Assembly: GCF_028372415.1 (NCBI RefSeq)
Contig: NC_092879.1
Coordinates: forward strand, 97,593,067 to 97,657,066
Reading direction: 5' to 3'
Length of the DNA: 64,000 nucleotides
From: Notamacropus eugenii
Taxonomy: Eukaryota > Chordata > Mammalia > Diprotodontia > Macropodidae
The position numbers were made by a program, and so were the translations under genes. The notes below the pieces were generated by a model. It did no database searches. It had not been told where the DNA came from and saw only the letters and a list, made by a program, of their open reading frames with translations. Positions 49,121 through 63,418 of the stretch are shown here, one piece after another (within the stretch, counting starts at the first letter, position 1; each line of letters opens with the position of its first letter).

Positions 49121-51185
49121 ATGAAATGAAATCAATCCCAACATTGCTTTTCATGATGAGAAATGGTTAGAAGACTCCCTAAATGAATGTGAATGGAACA
49201 GGGGATGAGAGGTGGAAATTCCAGCTAGTTTTGAGTAATCGGTTAAAATATTAGAAGGATCAAGCAAACTTTAGTACCAGGTGACGTTTGAGTGCTTCTG
49301 GTGCCTTAAGGCCCAACGTTATCCAGAGGGAGCTTGTTAACAGTCACTGCAGGAGGTAAAACAAAGTACCAGAAACACATATGTGCACACATGTATGTGT
49401 CCACATGCATGTACACATACATGCACGTACATATGTGCAACCTAGGCGTACTTTTGATTTCTAGATCTTTCCTAGCTGACATAGTAGATTTAGAATTAGG
49501 GTTTGGGAGAAAAGCAGGGGCAGTTTTTCTGTATTCTAGCTTTATGATTCACTAACTTCTTGACTAAACTGGGATATTGGCCTGGTGACTGGCCTCTGGA
49601 TGTGCTGCTCTCCCATTCCAGCTCCCCCTCACCCAGTCTACTCTGGCCCCTGTTTTGGGAAATGGAACAGGAGCCTAGCACTTTTTCAAGCTAGCAATGG
49701 AGTTTGGCGGGCTGATGGGATGAGCTTTGGTGAGTGGATGGAGCAGGGTGACAGGGCAGCTTTTCCTTTCACTAACCTGCTCAAAGTTCTGCAAATAAGT
49801 AAAGGGGTGTAGGGGTGGGGGTGACGCTTTGCTGCTGGGCACCTGCAGGTACTGAAACTGCCCAGATAACTACAGAGCAGAATTCAGGAGAAATGGGAAC
49901 CCAGCAGGTACTTCAGGCTTCTGGGAGCCACCAGCACCCTTTGCATTTGGAAGCTGAGTGCCAAGCTGAGTGAGGAAGGGGCCACAGTGGGATAGATTTC
50001 AGCATCAGTGGGGGGAAAACACCAGGCTATTTCTGCAGCCTGCCTTACTCCAATTGTTCCTTAATTAGCATACTTGCTCAAACAGGGGCTGTCTGCCTTC
50101 TCCTTCGGGGGCGCCTGGAGCCCCTTTGCTACACCTGCCAGAAAGAGAAGGAATAGAGGCTCCTCCCCTGCGGCAGCTGCTGCCCATGGGGTCGGGAGGG
50201 GGGTCGCCAGAGGCTGATGGGATCACATTTCACTGTGCCTTACCTTGCTCGCAATGGGATGAGTGGGACTCCCTCCCGGAGCTGGCATGGGCCTCCAGCC
50301 TGTCCAAGGACATCTCCTAGGACCTGGACAAATGAGGATGAAAGATTTGTTCCATTGGGGAAGTCTTTGCTAATGCGGTCTACTCTATATCCTCTCCCTT
50401 CCCACTGCTCCCTTACAGGGCCATCTTCTACCAGCCTCCTCCTGTGGCCCTTTGCCCTTGGGGGCTCTGCGGAGCCATGCCAGGCACTGATCTCTGGACA
50501 GTCCAGAGCCAGGAGCAGGCTGATGGACTTGATAGCTGCTCGCTGCTGCCTAGAACATTGAATACAAGCAAGGAGTTGGAATGAGTAAAATCTCTGGTCT
50601 CTCAGGAGGCAGCTCTTAACTGAGCTAATAAGTACAGGAGAGGGAGCACCCGGCTCTGTTGTGCCTTCTTAGCCTTGGCAGTGGGGAGGGAGGAGGAGAG
50701 AAGCAAAGTTTCTTCGAACCTCTTCTTTTAACCCCTTAGAGACTCACTCTAGATTAGGAGCAGATGCAGGTATATGGCCAATGCTGCCTCGCCCTACAGG
50801 GAGTTGAGGATTGGTCAACTCTCTTGCACATTTGCTCGATCTTCAACCAAGAAGAAAATGGCTCAGAGGAAAAGACACATCAGTGCTGTCCTCTTTGCAA
50901 GCAGACCTGGGGCAGGGTTATGGAGAGAGCTAGAGCTAGTGGCTCACTTAAGAGCACTGATTTCTTAGAGGCCAAGGCAATGATTCAAGCCTGGATGTGA
51001 TCAATTGGTTAACCAAGTGCCTGCTGTGCGCCAGGTAACCACAAAGTAGGCCCTGCCACCAAGGGGCTAACATACTATGGAGCCATCCCAGATAAGAAAG
51101 CATATTTCTTAAAGAAAATGAAAAAGGGGAAAGATTTTTAAAATCAACGAAGTGAATCAATTTATTGAAAAATCTGAAACCATCT
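49121..51185. other. Intergenic stretch, no gene recognised
   Basis: It includes a short CATG/CATA simple repeat near 49378-49440 and otherwise no recognised repeat. Open frames near 50126-50561 and 50764-51000 match no family known to me. Confidence 0.4.
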
Positions 51186-51189
51186 GCCA

Positions 51190-51605
51190 TGCTCCGCAGC
51201 CATGGACCTCCCTCCTACCTCTCTGTCCTTCTGGACCTTTCTCGGGCTTTGCAATTGGCCAGCATTCCCTGTGTGTTGTTTGCCTTACTGGAGTCAGGCT
51301 GCGTCATATTTTCTTGTCTCCTTTCACTTAATTCCGCACAAGAGTGTGTAACTCCATGCTTCTCTTTAATGAACACACGCCTTGTTGCTCATAGCCAGCA
51401 GGTGATGACCTATTGCATTCACAGTCCACAATTTATTGAGCCATCCTCAACTGGTGGGCATCTACTCTATTTCTAGTTCTTTGCTACCACAGAAAGGGCT
51501 GCTCCACAGCTTTTGGTGGGCATGAGGCCTTTCTTATTCTCAGCGGCCCCCTTGGAGCATATGGCTAGTAGCAGAATCTTTGGGTCAAAGGAGATGGAGT
51601 CTTAA
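51190..51605 (-). mobile_element. L1 3' fragment
   Basis: Reversed L1 terminal segment: CAGTCCACAATTTATTGAGC near 51421, CTACCACAGAAAGGGCTGCT near 51484, GCATATGGCTAGTAGCAGAA near 51558. Confidence 0.7.
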
Positions 51606-51841
51606 CCAAACTAGAGATAGAGGCAATTATAAAAGATAAAATAGATACTTTTGATTACATGAAATTGAAAAGTTTCTAGAGAAACAAAATTAATTCTTCT
51701 AAGTTAAGACAGAAAATGGTCAAATGGGAAAGAACTTTCCATCAAATTTTTCAGATAAGAATTTGGGATCCAAAATACAAAGATAACCAACCAACATACA
51801 TACATATGCATGATACATATGCACATATACATGCATGAATA

Positions 51842-52542
51842 TGTAGTGGGGGCTTTAGAGCATGCCTAACTTGGGGGCACCCTGCTTCAGAGAGAAGACA
51901 TACTTTTCTCCATCACATCTTTCTATCATTACAGCCAGAAGAGACTGCATCTTTATGACTGCCACATTGGGATGGTCTTGCTCTCTTTTCTGCTAGCTCT
52001 TTCTTGAGTCCAGCGAGAGTTGAAGGTGAAATGAGCCTGCTTGGGAAGAAGGGTTTACTTGCCCTGCCCCCAGCTTTTTAGGCCCCAGAAGCAGGCCTGG
52101 TGTTTGTTTCTGTTCTGTTTGTCCATCTCAGTTCTAGGTAACAGCAGCGATTCTCATGGGACTGGGAGGTTAAGCCATGGCAACCTTGAAGGCAAGATTC
52201 CAGGAGGGATGCTGAAGCCAGCCCGGGTACCTGGGACTCAAAGCCAAGGAGGCTCTCTATAAGAACTCAGCTAAGCTGGGAACCTTGTCCCTTTTCCAGA
52301 GTAGGAGGTGGTGCACAGGGGAATTATGACCCAGGGGGCGGAATATGTTATATATTTGTTATTATAACTTTGAAGCAAATTGTCCTTTTTAAAAGCTAAT
52401 TTGACTGTAAGTAATTAAATGAATCAGGGTACAAGAGAATACCTCCTAAAACTGCAAGTATGCCACCAGTGGGGGACGGAAATACCCCAAACCCTTAGAA
52501 ACTCCTCACTTGGCAATAGGAGCCAGTGTAGGCAGTGTTACA
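51842..52542. other. Segment interrupting an L1, origin unknown
   Basis: About 700 bases between L1 parts, bordered by CATA- and CA-type simple repeats. It starts TGTAGTGGGGGC and ends CAGTGTTACA, so a solo LTR is conceivable, but inverted ends are weak and no clear duplication or AATAAA was seen. It has no recognised coding content. Confidence 0.35.
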
Positions 52543-52571
52543 TATATTTGTTATCCCAAGATATATAGACA

Positions 52572-52575
<4 letters not shown>

Positions 52576-52603
<28 letters not shown>
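52576..52603. repeat. (CA)n microsatellite
   Basis: A CA run preceded by GCGCG at the right edge of the segment interrupting an L1. Confidence 0.9.
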
Positions 52604-53429
52604 CATTCCCCAATAGACAAATGCTCAAAGGATATGAACAAAGAATTCTGAACTGTTGTAAACCCTAAAAGAGAATGTAGTAATAAGAAAACTGCACATC
52701 AAGACAACTGAGTTTCATCTCTCACCAGTAAATTGGTCAATGCTAAAAAGTAGAAATAGTCTATTTTGGAGGGGCTGTGGAACGATGGGCACACTAGTGC
52801 ATCATGGGCGGAGCTCTGACTCAGGACCATCATTGCGGAAGGTCATTTAAAATTATAAAATATAAAGTGGCTCAAATGTCCAGACCCTTTTACCCATAGA
52901 TTCCACTACTAGGCATACACCCCAGGAGGCCATTGACAAAAAGGAAGGCTCTGTATCCACTGAAATCTTTATAGCAGCACTTTTTGTGGTAACAAAGAAT
53001 TGGAAACAGAGACTATGCCCATTGATTGGGAAACAGCCAAACAAAGTGGTCCATGAATGACATAGGATAATACTATGCAGAAAGGGGGACTGTGATGAAC
53101 CCAGAGAACTACAAATGGGTCTCCATGAAATGATGCAGAGAGAAGTGAGCAGTCAAGAAAACAATTTACACGATGATTTCAACAATGAAAAACAATCTCA
53201 GAGCAATCTAACCAGCACTTAGCACAGGGGTACAGAGTACCGAATAATACTAGGGTACACAGTAGGCACTTAATGTTTATTGACTGACACAAAGTGAATG
53301 TTGCAAAACTACAAAAACCAAGCTTGAATCAAAGAAAAGAAGACATCTCCCCATCCTATTCCTTTGCAGAGTTGGGAGGTCCATGGGTATGGAACACTGC
53401 CTATAGTTTCAGATTTTTTAAATGTATTG

Positions 53430-53677
53430 AAGGTAGTTGGTGCAATAGACAGAACACAGAGTCTGGTGTCAGGAAGACCTAAGTTCAAATTTGATTTCAG
53501 ACACTTCCTAGCTGTGTGACCCTGAGCAAGTCACTTTACCCTGCTTGCCTCAGTTTCCTCATCTATAAAATAAGATGGAGAAGGAAATGGCAAACCACTC
53601 CGGTATCTTTGTTAAGAAAACCCCAAAAGGGGTCACAAAGGGTTGGACATGACTGAAAAACAACTGAACAACAACAG
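53430..53677 (+). mobile_element. MAR1-type marsupial tRNA SINE
   Basis: Near full length in plus orientation: AGTTGGTGCAATAGACAGAA head, TTCCTAGCTGTGTGACCCTG, GGAGAAGGAAATGGCAAACC, GAAAACCCCAAAAGGGGTCA, GAAAAACAACTGAACAACAA tail. Confidence 0.85.
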
Positions 53678-53679
53678 GT

Positions 53680-53930
53680 GGTAGGTAGGTGGCACAGTGG
53701 ATAGTGTGCCGGACTTGAAGTCAAGAGGACCACAGTTTGGATCCCATTTCAGACACTTCCCAGCTGTGTGACCTTGGGCAAATCACTTAAACTTTGCCTC
53801 AGTTTCCTTCACCGTAAAATGGGAATAATAATAATAGCTCCTAGGGTTGTTGTGAGGATCACATAACATATTATTTGTAAAGCACAGTGCCCAACACATA
53901 GTAGGCACTTAATAAATATTGATCTCCTTC
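53680..53930 (+). mobile_element. tRNA-headed core SINE next to MAR1
   Basis: It starts GTAGGTAGGTGGCACAGTGG, has CAGCTGTGTGACCTTGGGCA, and ends with TTGTTGTGAGGATCACATAA and GTAGGCACTTAATAAATATT, so its 3' half differs from the adjoining MAR1-type SINE. Confidence 0.8.
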
Positions 53931-54109
53931 CATATTGTTTTTTTCTATCTTTTTTTCTTTTAAAAATTATTCCTTATTATTTGGAATAGTTATTGTGGGG
54001 GGGGGTGTAGGAGAAATTCTGAGGATAGAAAACAAAAGCTATTAATGTTATTTTTTAAATGAGTTGCCTGGGGACACTGAGAGATCTAAATGACTTGCTT
54101 ATGGCTAAT

Positions 54110-54290
54110 TTCAAATGTGGCTTCAGATACCAGCTGTGTGACCCTGGGCAAGTCATTTCATCTCTCTGCCTCAGTTTCCTCAACTATAAAATGAGGATAA
54201 TAATAGCATCTGCCTCCCAGGATTGTTGTGAGAATCAAATGAGAGAATATTTGTAAAAAGCTCTTAGCACCATGCCCAACATTTTGTGTA
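54110..54290 (+). mobile_element. Core-SINE fragment
   Basis: Third related SINE in this cluster: ACCAGCTGTGTGACCCTGGG, ATAAAATGAGGATAATAATA, GATTGTTGTGAGAATCAAAT, then an AAAAAGCTCTTAGCACCATG end. Confidence 0.75.
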
Positions 54291-54294
54291 TATG

Positions 54295-56240
54295 TCCCAT
54301 TTAGTGCCTTCCAGAATGGAGAGACCAATTCACAGGTCCACCAAAAGTCATTAATGTGCCATTTTCCTGAAACCCCTTCAATATTTGTCATTTTCCTTCT
54401 TGGTTAGCTTTTCCAATCTGATGGGTACAAGGTGGAACTAAAGAGTTACTTTAATTTTTGAATGTTTCTAACTAGTAGTGATTTTGATCATTTTTTTCAT
54501 GGAGCTGTTGCTAGTTCTGAAAAGTGCCTGATCATAGCCTTGAGAATTTATCAATTGGGGAATGGTATTTTCCTTATAAATTTAAATCAGTTCCTTTCAT
54601 AGCCTGAAAGTGAGGCTTTCATCAGAGAAATTTCCCACAAACATTTTCTCCAAATATCTGTTTCTCTTCTAAGTTTTGTCACATTGATTTTGGTTTGTGC
54701 AAAAATGTTTTCATTTTGAGTAATCAAAATCATTTATTTTATCTTCTGAATTCTGTCTATCCCCTTTTTGGTCAAGAATTCTTCCTCTGTACAGAAAACT
54801 GAAAGGAAATTTCTTTCTTGCCTTTCTAATCTATTTATTATATGATCTTTTATATGTGTTATATATCCATTTGGAAACTATTTTACTATGAAATATGGGA
54901 TTTGTCTAAAGCTATATATTCTACCAGACTGATTTCCAGCTTTTCTAACCATTGTAAGAAAATTGGGTTTTGTTCCTCCACATAAATTTCTTTATTGCTT
55001 TTCTAGCTCCCTAAAATAATCCTTTGGTAGCTTGTTTTAGCTCAATAAGTAAATGAGTCTCTATAGTACTGTCATTTTTGTTATATTGGCATGCCCTACC
55101 TGTGAACAATTAACATTTTTTCCAATTATATGTCTGTCTGTATTTCTATAAAGTACATTTCATAGTTGTATTCATATATTGTTTCAATTAACTTTTAGTT
55201 GACTCTTTGAGGTTTTCTATATAGACTATCATATCATCTGTAAAAAGCAATTCTGTTTCCTCTTTGCCTATATTTATTCCCTCAATTTCTTTTCCTTATT
55301 TTATTGCTACAGGTAATATTTTTAGCACTATGTTACTATTTCACATAGTGATAACGTTCTTCCTTGCTTTACTCTTGATCCTTATTGGCAAGGTACCAGG
55401 TTAAGGAAAGGTTTATTTATTCCTATTGCAAAAACCCTCTGGTAAGGCTTTGTCGTTCCATTGTTTTAGTTGTGTCCGACTCTTTGTGAGCTTATTTGGA
55501 GTTTTTTTGGCAAAGATATTGGAGTGCTTTGTCATTTTCTTCTCCAGCTCATTTTACAGATAAGGAAACTGAGGCAAACAAGGTTAAGTGACTTGTCCAG
55601 TTTTGAACTCAGATTTTCCTGAAGCCAGGCATGGTTCCATAGCCACTGTCACCTCGCTGCCCCAAGGTAAGGCTTTGGCTGGTCACAAAGCCCTTGAGAA
55701 ACAATACAATACCCAGGGTCTTTGTGGCCAGCCCAAAAGCTACAAATACTACCAGGGTTTAATTCTAATCTTGACCTTGAATGGATTTTTATTGTTATGT
55801 TTTAACGTTTTTATATCTTGAGTTAGGAGTTGAATTAAGCCTACTAGTGGTTAATTTTGAGAAGTATCAGGTGGTGAATGCCATGAAGGCTAAGCTGCTG
55901 TTGGGTTGTTGTGTGTGTTTTGTTTTTTGTTTGCTTCTGAGATGGGATGTGTTTGGAAGTTGATTTGGAATTGTTTGATTTTTCAATATTACCTGAGCTG
56001 ACCCTACATACTACTCAAACACTTGTGAATATTAATGCCTGTGATTTAGTTCCACCAACGAGAATGACTGTTTTATGACTATTTTATTAGTAGTATTTTA
56101 CTCACTCAAGATTGCTTGATGTCTGTTAATATCACCACTGAGCTAACTGGTCTATTATTCTTTGGCAATGGGTTAACTATTGATTTGGTTTTGATCTCTT
56201 TTAGAGCATTTAGAGATACAAATTTTCCCCTAATGATGCC
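54295..56240 (-). mobile_element. L1 LINE, ORF2 end and 3' region
   Basis: Reversed L1 sequence covers the terminal segment (CCAATTCACAGGTCCACCAA near 54326) and ORF2-derived sequence up to about 56240 (TTTTCTATATAGACTATCAT near 55213). The copy is decayed and carries a MAR1-type SINE at 55453-55665. Confidence 0.75.
55453..55665 (-). mobile_element. MAR1-type SINE inserted in L1
   Basis: A reversed MAR1-type SINE ends at ACCTCGCTGCCCCAA. A perfect 12-base target-site duplication, GGTAAGGCTTTG, flanks it at 55441-55452 and 55666-55677. Confidence 0.85.
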
Positions 56241-56264
56241 CTAATGAATTTACCATCCCATTTG

Positions 56265-57395
56265 TCACGATGGCTTTTCAAAACCTTTCCATCCTCCTTC
56301 GCCCCTCCCATTGGACACTTCTCCTAGCTGAGGACCTTTTCTAATATTGGGGCCAGTCAGCAAGAGCTCCCTCTTCTCTCCCCTCCTCATCTTGTCTCAC
56401 TGAGACATCTTCCCCAACTCTCTTCTCCTTCACCTCTCTCTCAGATGAAGAGAGGATGCTTCTCCTTGCCAAGGAGATCCTTCTACATGCAGATTGTCCT
56501 CTCTGTCATCCCTATTTGTCTCACACATTTTCTTTTTTTCCTTAATAGTACTTTTTTCCAATCACAGGTAAAGATGGTTTTCGACATTCATTTTTGTAAA
56601 ATTTTGAGATCCAAATTTTTCTCCCTCCTTCCTCTCTCCCTTCCATAAAACAACAAGGAGTCTGATGTATGTTATACATGTGCAATCATGTTAAGCCTAT
56701 TTCCACATTAGTCATGTTGTGAAAGAAAAATCAGAATAAAAGAGAAAAACCATAAGAAAGAAAAAACAAAAAACAATAACCAACCCTCCCCCAAAAGTAT
56801 GCTTTGATCTGCATTCAGACTCCATGGTTCTTTCCCTGGATATCTCACTCATTTTCAATCTCTCCTTGTCTATTGGCTACTTGCCTGCTGCCTTCAAACC
56901 CCACCCCCACATCTCCTCCATCCTGAAAAAATCCTCATTGGACAAAGTCAACATGAGAGGGGCAAGATCAAGCAGTACAGCCCAGCTTCCCCTACACTTT
57001 CTCCAACAATGATCTGAAAATAATGCCAGACTGACTAGTGATGGAAATCCAATGAGGAACCAAAGTAGGTCAGGTTTCTAGCCTAATATTGCAAATTCAA
57101 CCAAAAGACAAGTGACTAAGACAGGAACTATGGAATGGAAGTGAAAGGGGATCATGGACTCAATGCTCAAATCTCTGAACCAGCTTAGCTGATCACAGGC
57201 TAAGTGCTGGGCCCCAGTTATTGAGAACACTAGAATTCTCATGGTCACCCCTACTGATAACCTTTATATCATCTTCAACTCCTCACTCTCTCCCACTCCC
57301 TCCTTCCCATATCCAATTTGTTACCAAGTCCTGTCATTTTTAATTCCATTTGATTTTCAGTTCCAAAGTCCCTCTCACTCACTTCTTCCTCCTCC
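56265..57395 (+). mobile_element. L2 LINE fragments with an L1 insertion
   Basis: L2 sequence on both sides (AGCTGAGGACCTTTTCTAAT near 56328; CTATTGGCTACTTGCCTGCT near 56870; ACCAAGTCCTGTCATTTTTA near 57322) is split by a minus-strand L1 3' fragment at about 56525-56830. The boundaries of the middle part are uncertain. Confidence 0.6.
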
Positions 57396-57995
57396 TCCAT
57401 TATAAAGCAAGGAAAACAAAGCCTGCTAAAAATACGTATAGTCAAGCAAAACAAATTCCCACATTAGCCATGGACAAATAGATGGATAAATAGTTTCATT
57501 ATGAGTTTTCTGGAATTGTGGTTGGTCGTGGTGTTGATCAGAATTTCTAAGTATTTCAAAGTTGATCATCTTTACAATATATGTATTATTATAGAAATTG
57601 ATCCCAGGTTTCTCTGGCATCAGCCCTTTCCTCATTTCTTATAGCACAATAGTATTCCATCACTTATGTACACTATAAGTTGTCTGGCCATTCCCCAATG
57701 GATGGACCACCCCCAATTTCTAATTCTTTGCCAACATGAAAAGAGCTGCTACAAATATTGTTGTACATATTGGTCCTTTTCCTTTTTTTCATCACCTTGG
57801 GTGACAGATGTAGTAGTAGTATCACTGGACCAAGGGCAGGCACAGTTTAGTAACTTTGGATCATAGAAGCATAGATCTCAGTTGTTTTCTGAAATGGCCG
57901 AACCAATTCATAGTTCCACTACAGAACATTATTGCACCTGTTTTTCCACAGCCTTCCCACAATGTGTCATTTTCCTTTTTTGTTATCTTTGCCAG
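57395..57995 (-). mobile_element. L1 3' end
   Basis: Reversed L1 terminal segment: ATAGCACAATAGTATTCCAT near 57642, CATTCCCCAATGGATGGACC near 57690, CAACATGAAAAGAGCTGCTA near 57733, ATTTTCCTTTTTTGTTATCT near 57969. Confidence 0.75.
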
Positions 57996-58159
57996 TCTGG
58001 GAGGAGCAGCTGAGAAGAGGTCAGGGTTCAGGCCACCCGCACCCCCACTGCCCTGTCTGCCCTGGGCCAAGACAAGCTTGGTTGGAAAGAGACTCCCGCT
58101 ATCTCCCAGGTTTTAGCCCACACCCTCCCCAAACCTAGGCAACTCCCTTTCACAAAATG

Positions 58160-60750
<2,591 letters not shown>

Positions 60751-60754
60751 ACCT

Positions 60755-60960
60755 TGTCTCAGAAGGATAGAGAGAGAGGGAAGGAGTGGGGGAGGGAGAG
60801 AGAGAGAGAGATAGAGACAGGAGAAGAGAGGGAGAGGGGAGGGGGAAGGGGAGGAAGAAGAGAGGGGAGGGGAGGAGGAGAGAGAAAGACAGAGATAGCC
60901 ACAGAGAGGAAAGAGGGGCAGGAGGATATTATAGAGAAGGGAGAATGGGGAATGAGGTCA
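60755..60960. repeat. GA-rich polypurine tract
   Basis: About 200 bases are almost wholly purine on the plus strand, made of GAGA, GGGA and GGAGGA units with few pyrimidines. Confidence 0.9.
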
Positions 60961-61229
60961 AGGTGACTTGACATGTTCAGAAGGAAAAAAGACAACTCAT
61001 GTGAAAGGCCTTGATACCCTTCCCAACACACATATACACACCCTTGGAGCCTCTGTTTTCTTTTGGTGCCCAGTGGACCCACCTGTCCCTCCCCATCTGC
61101 CTCCACTTACCTTTGAAGGCCATTTTCAGATTGGAAAAAGGCCCAGGTTCAGGGACAGGTGCCTGAGGCTGTTGCTGCTGCCACCCCCTAGTGTCCACGC
61201 CCAGGAACTGCTCTGCCTCTCCACTAGAA

Positions 61230-61830
61230 GGCCCGCTAGGGAAATGGATAATAACATCTCTGCTCAGTCACTTCCACATGTGCTCTTTCCAGCCCTAATC
61301 TCTCTCCTGACCTCCAGCCTTGCATCTCCCACTCCCTCTCAGACACATCAGACTGGATATTCATCCAGGCACCATCTCAAACTCCTAATGTCCAAAGAAG
61401 AAGGCTGTCTTCCACCCAAATCCCACTTTACCACTCCCCCCACTGTTCTTCCAATCTCTGGAGCTCCTGGAGTTATGGTCACCCCCACATTCAATCTCAA
61501 TCTTACCTCTGAAAATCCTCGACCGTACACCCCTCCTCTCCTCTGCCCCACCCTGATCCTAGTGCCGGCCATTATCACCTCCCACCTGGACCTAGCTGTG
61601 AGAGGGTCTGCCTGCCTCCAGACTCTCCCCGCTCCATACCATTCAATCACCAAAGTAACCTTCCTACAATTCAGCTTCAAGCACATCACTCCCCTACTCA
61701 ATAATCTTCAGTGGCTCCCAATCACCTCCAGAAGCAAATACAAATGCTCCGTTTGGCATTCCAAGCACCCCTCTCACCTTTCCAGTCCTCTTATACTTTA
61801 CTCCTCAACACATACTCTCCAATCCAGTGA
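61230..61830 (+). mobile_element. L2 LINE ORF2 end
   Basis: One frame reads HLKLLMSKEE near 61370 and ITPLLNNLQWLPITSRSKYK near 61680, standard L2 ORF2 landmarks (HLKLNMSKTE; VTPLLKTLQWLPI). This accounts for most of a 314-codon open frame at 60968-61912, which is therefore not a host gene. Confidence 0.8.
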
Positions 61831-62302
61831 CCCCAGCCTGCTGGCTATTGCTCTTTGGGGATCTTTCTTAACTGGGTGGTTGAGGGGCTGTAGCAGCTGG
61901 GGACGCACTTGACAGGTCCCACCTTCCCAAAGGCTGATTGGCTGGATGACAGGTGTAGGGGCTGGGCCAGAAGTGGGGCCAGTGACTGGGATGGCGGGGA
62001 AGAAGCCTCTTATTCCTGGGGGTCTGGGGGAAGCAGCAGCCATTTTCTCCATTAGAGTTGGAGGGAGGTAGTGGTCAAGGGAGGGGAGAAGACTTAGTGA
62101 GTTGGGAACAGGAGAGCAGTCTTCAAGGGCTTGAAAGCATTTCTCATGGAAAAGGGATCTTACTTCCACTTGGGCGTAAGGAAAACCTTTCACAAATGGA
62201 GATTTTTCCCAGAGTGCAGCTTGATGGCCCCTTGCCAGGTGTTTTAGGGAATAAAGGAACTACCTTTTCTGTTCTGAAATCCCAAACACTCCAGGCCAGG
62301 GA

Positions 62303-62506
62303 CAAGGGTGGAGAATCTGTAGCCTCCAGGCTACATGTGGCCTTCTAGGTCCTCAAGTGCAGCCCACCCCCCCTTTGACTGAATCCAAACTTCACAGAAC
62401 AAATCCCCCTCATAAAAGACTATAAAACGTGGTCTTAATCAAAAGGCCACACCCAAGGACCCAGAAGGTCACATGTGACCTCAAGGCCGAAGGTTTCCCA
62501 CCCCTG
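62303..62506. mobile_element. Palindromic hAT-type MITE, copy 2
   Basis: Starts CAAGGGTGGAGAATCTGTAG and ends AGGTTTCCCACCCCTG, with CACATGTGGCCTTCTAGGTC mirrored by CAGAAGGTCACATGTGACCT. It is the same family as the copy at 27669-27829 but keeps a longer centre (204 against 161 bases). No convincing 8-base duplication remains. Confidence 0.75.
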
Positions 62507-63039
62507 CTCTGGGGCATTTGAACCTTGGTGTAAATTATTTTTCCATGTCCTTTCAAATCAAGCACCAAATGGGCTTTGATGGGGAAAAGAATGCACAGCA
62601 TTTTGGCTTCTGGGAAATCCTGGTCTTACAGGGGAAGGTTCTCTGAGAATGTGCAGATGGGGAGGAGGTGGGGCCCTGGAGCAGTACCACGTGACTGAAG
62701 TGGGCCTCAGAGACTGTCTCCACCCCCCGCTCCCCATACGCCTGGTTACCATGACAATATCGGGTTTTGTCCTCCCTGCTTCCCTTGGATCCCCCTAGGA
62801 ATCAGGCTCCAGTATGATGAAGAGTTGGTCACAACCTGATTAAAGTGCTTCCATGCTCTTTCCCCACAGCACCTCCAAGTCCATCTAGTATTCCTCAGGG
62901 GCTGGTTGGGGAGTGAAGAGAAAACTGGGCAGGGGCAGGGGGGAGGGTGTCGCTGGGAAGTCAGGGGATCCATTGGAGGAACCAGAGACTGACTGGGGAA
63001 AAGAAAAAGGAACAAGCATTTATACAATACCTACTATGT

Positions 63040-63210
63040 GCTGTTGCTGCTCAGTTGTTTCAATTGTAGCTGACTTCTTGTGACCCCATTTGGGGTTTTC
63101 TTGGCAAAGATACTGGAGTGCTTTGCCATTTTTTCTCCAGCTCATTTTACAGATGAGGAAATAGAGGCAAACAGGGTCAAATGATTTGCCCAGGGTCACA
63201 CAGGTAGTAA
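63040..63210 (-). mobile_element. MAR1-type SINE
   Basis: Reversed MAR1-type sequence: GCTGTTGCTGCTCAGTTGTT, TTGTGACCCCATTTGGGGTT, TTCTTGGCAAAGATACTGGA, GCCCAGGGTCACACAGGTAG. Confidence 0.8.
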
Positions 63211-63418
63211 GTTTTTACAAATATTATCTCATTTGACCCTTACAACAACCCTGGGATGTAGGTACTATTATGAGCCTCATTTTACAGATGAGGAAACTGA
63301 GGCAAATAAGGTTAATGACTTGTCCAAGTTCTCAAATCGAGAAAATATCTGAGGCCTAATCTGAACTCAGTTCTTCCTGACCCAAGCCCAGCACTCCATC
63401 CACTGTGCCACCAAGCTA
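63211..63418 (-). mobile_element. MIR-type/core SINE abutting MAR1
   Basis: Reversed core-SINE sequence: CAAATATTATCTCATTTGAC, ACAACCCTGGGATGTAGGTA, TTTACAGATGAGGAAACTGA, ending CCATCCACTGTGCCACCAAG. Confidence 0.75.

Larger units (their letters stand above)
51610..53210 (+). mobile_element. L1 LINE split by a segment of about 0.8 kb
   Basis: L1 ORF2-end sequence at 51610-51790 (GATTACATGAAATTGAAAAG; AGAATTTGGGATCCAAAATA) is followed, after about 0.8 kb of other DNA, by the next L1 part at about 52605-53210 (CATTCCCCAATAGACAAATG; TATGCCCATTGATTGGGAAA). The two parts are nearly adjacent in the L1 order, so they look like one insertion later interrupted. Confidence 0.6.

Noticed and set aside
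60968-61912. A 314-codon plus-strand open frame, the longest in the window.
   Set aside because: Its second half follows L2 ORF2 (HLKLLMSK, LLNNLQWLPI), and the first part is unrelated low-similarity sequence. It is not a host gene.
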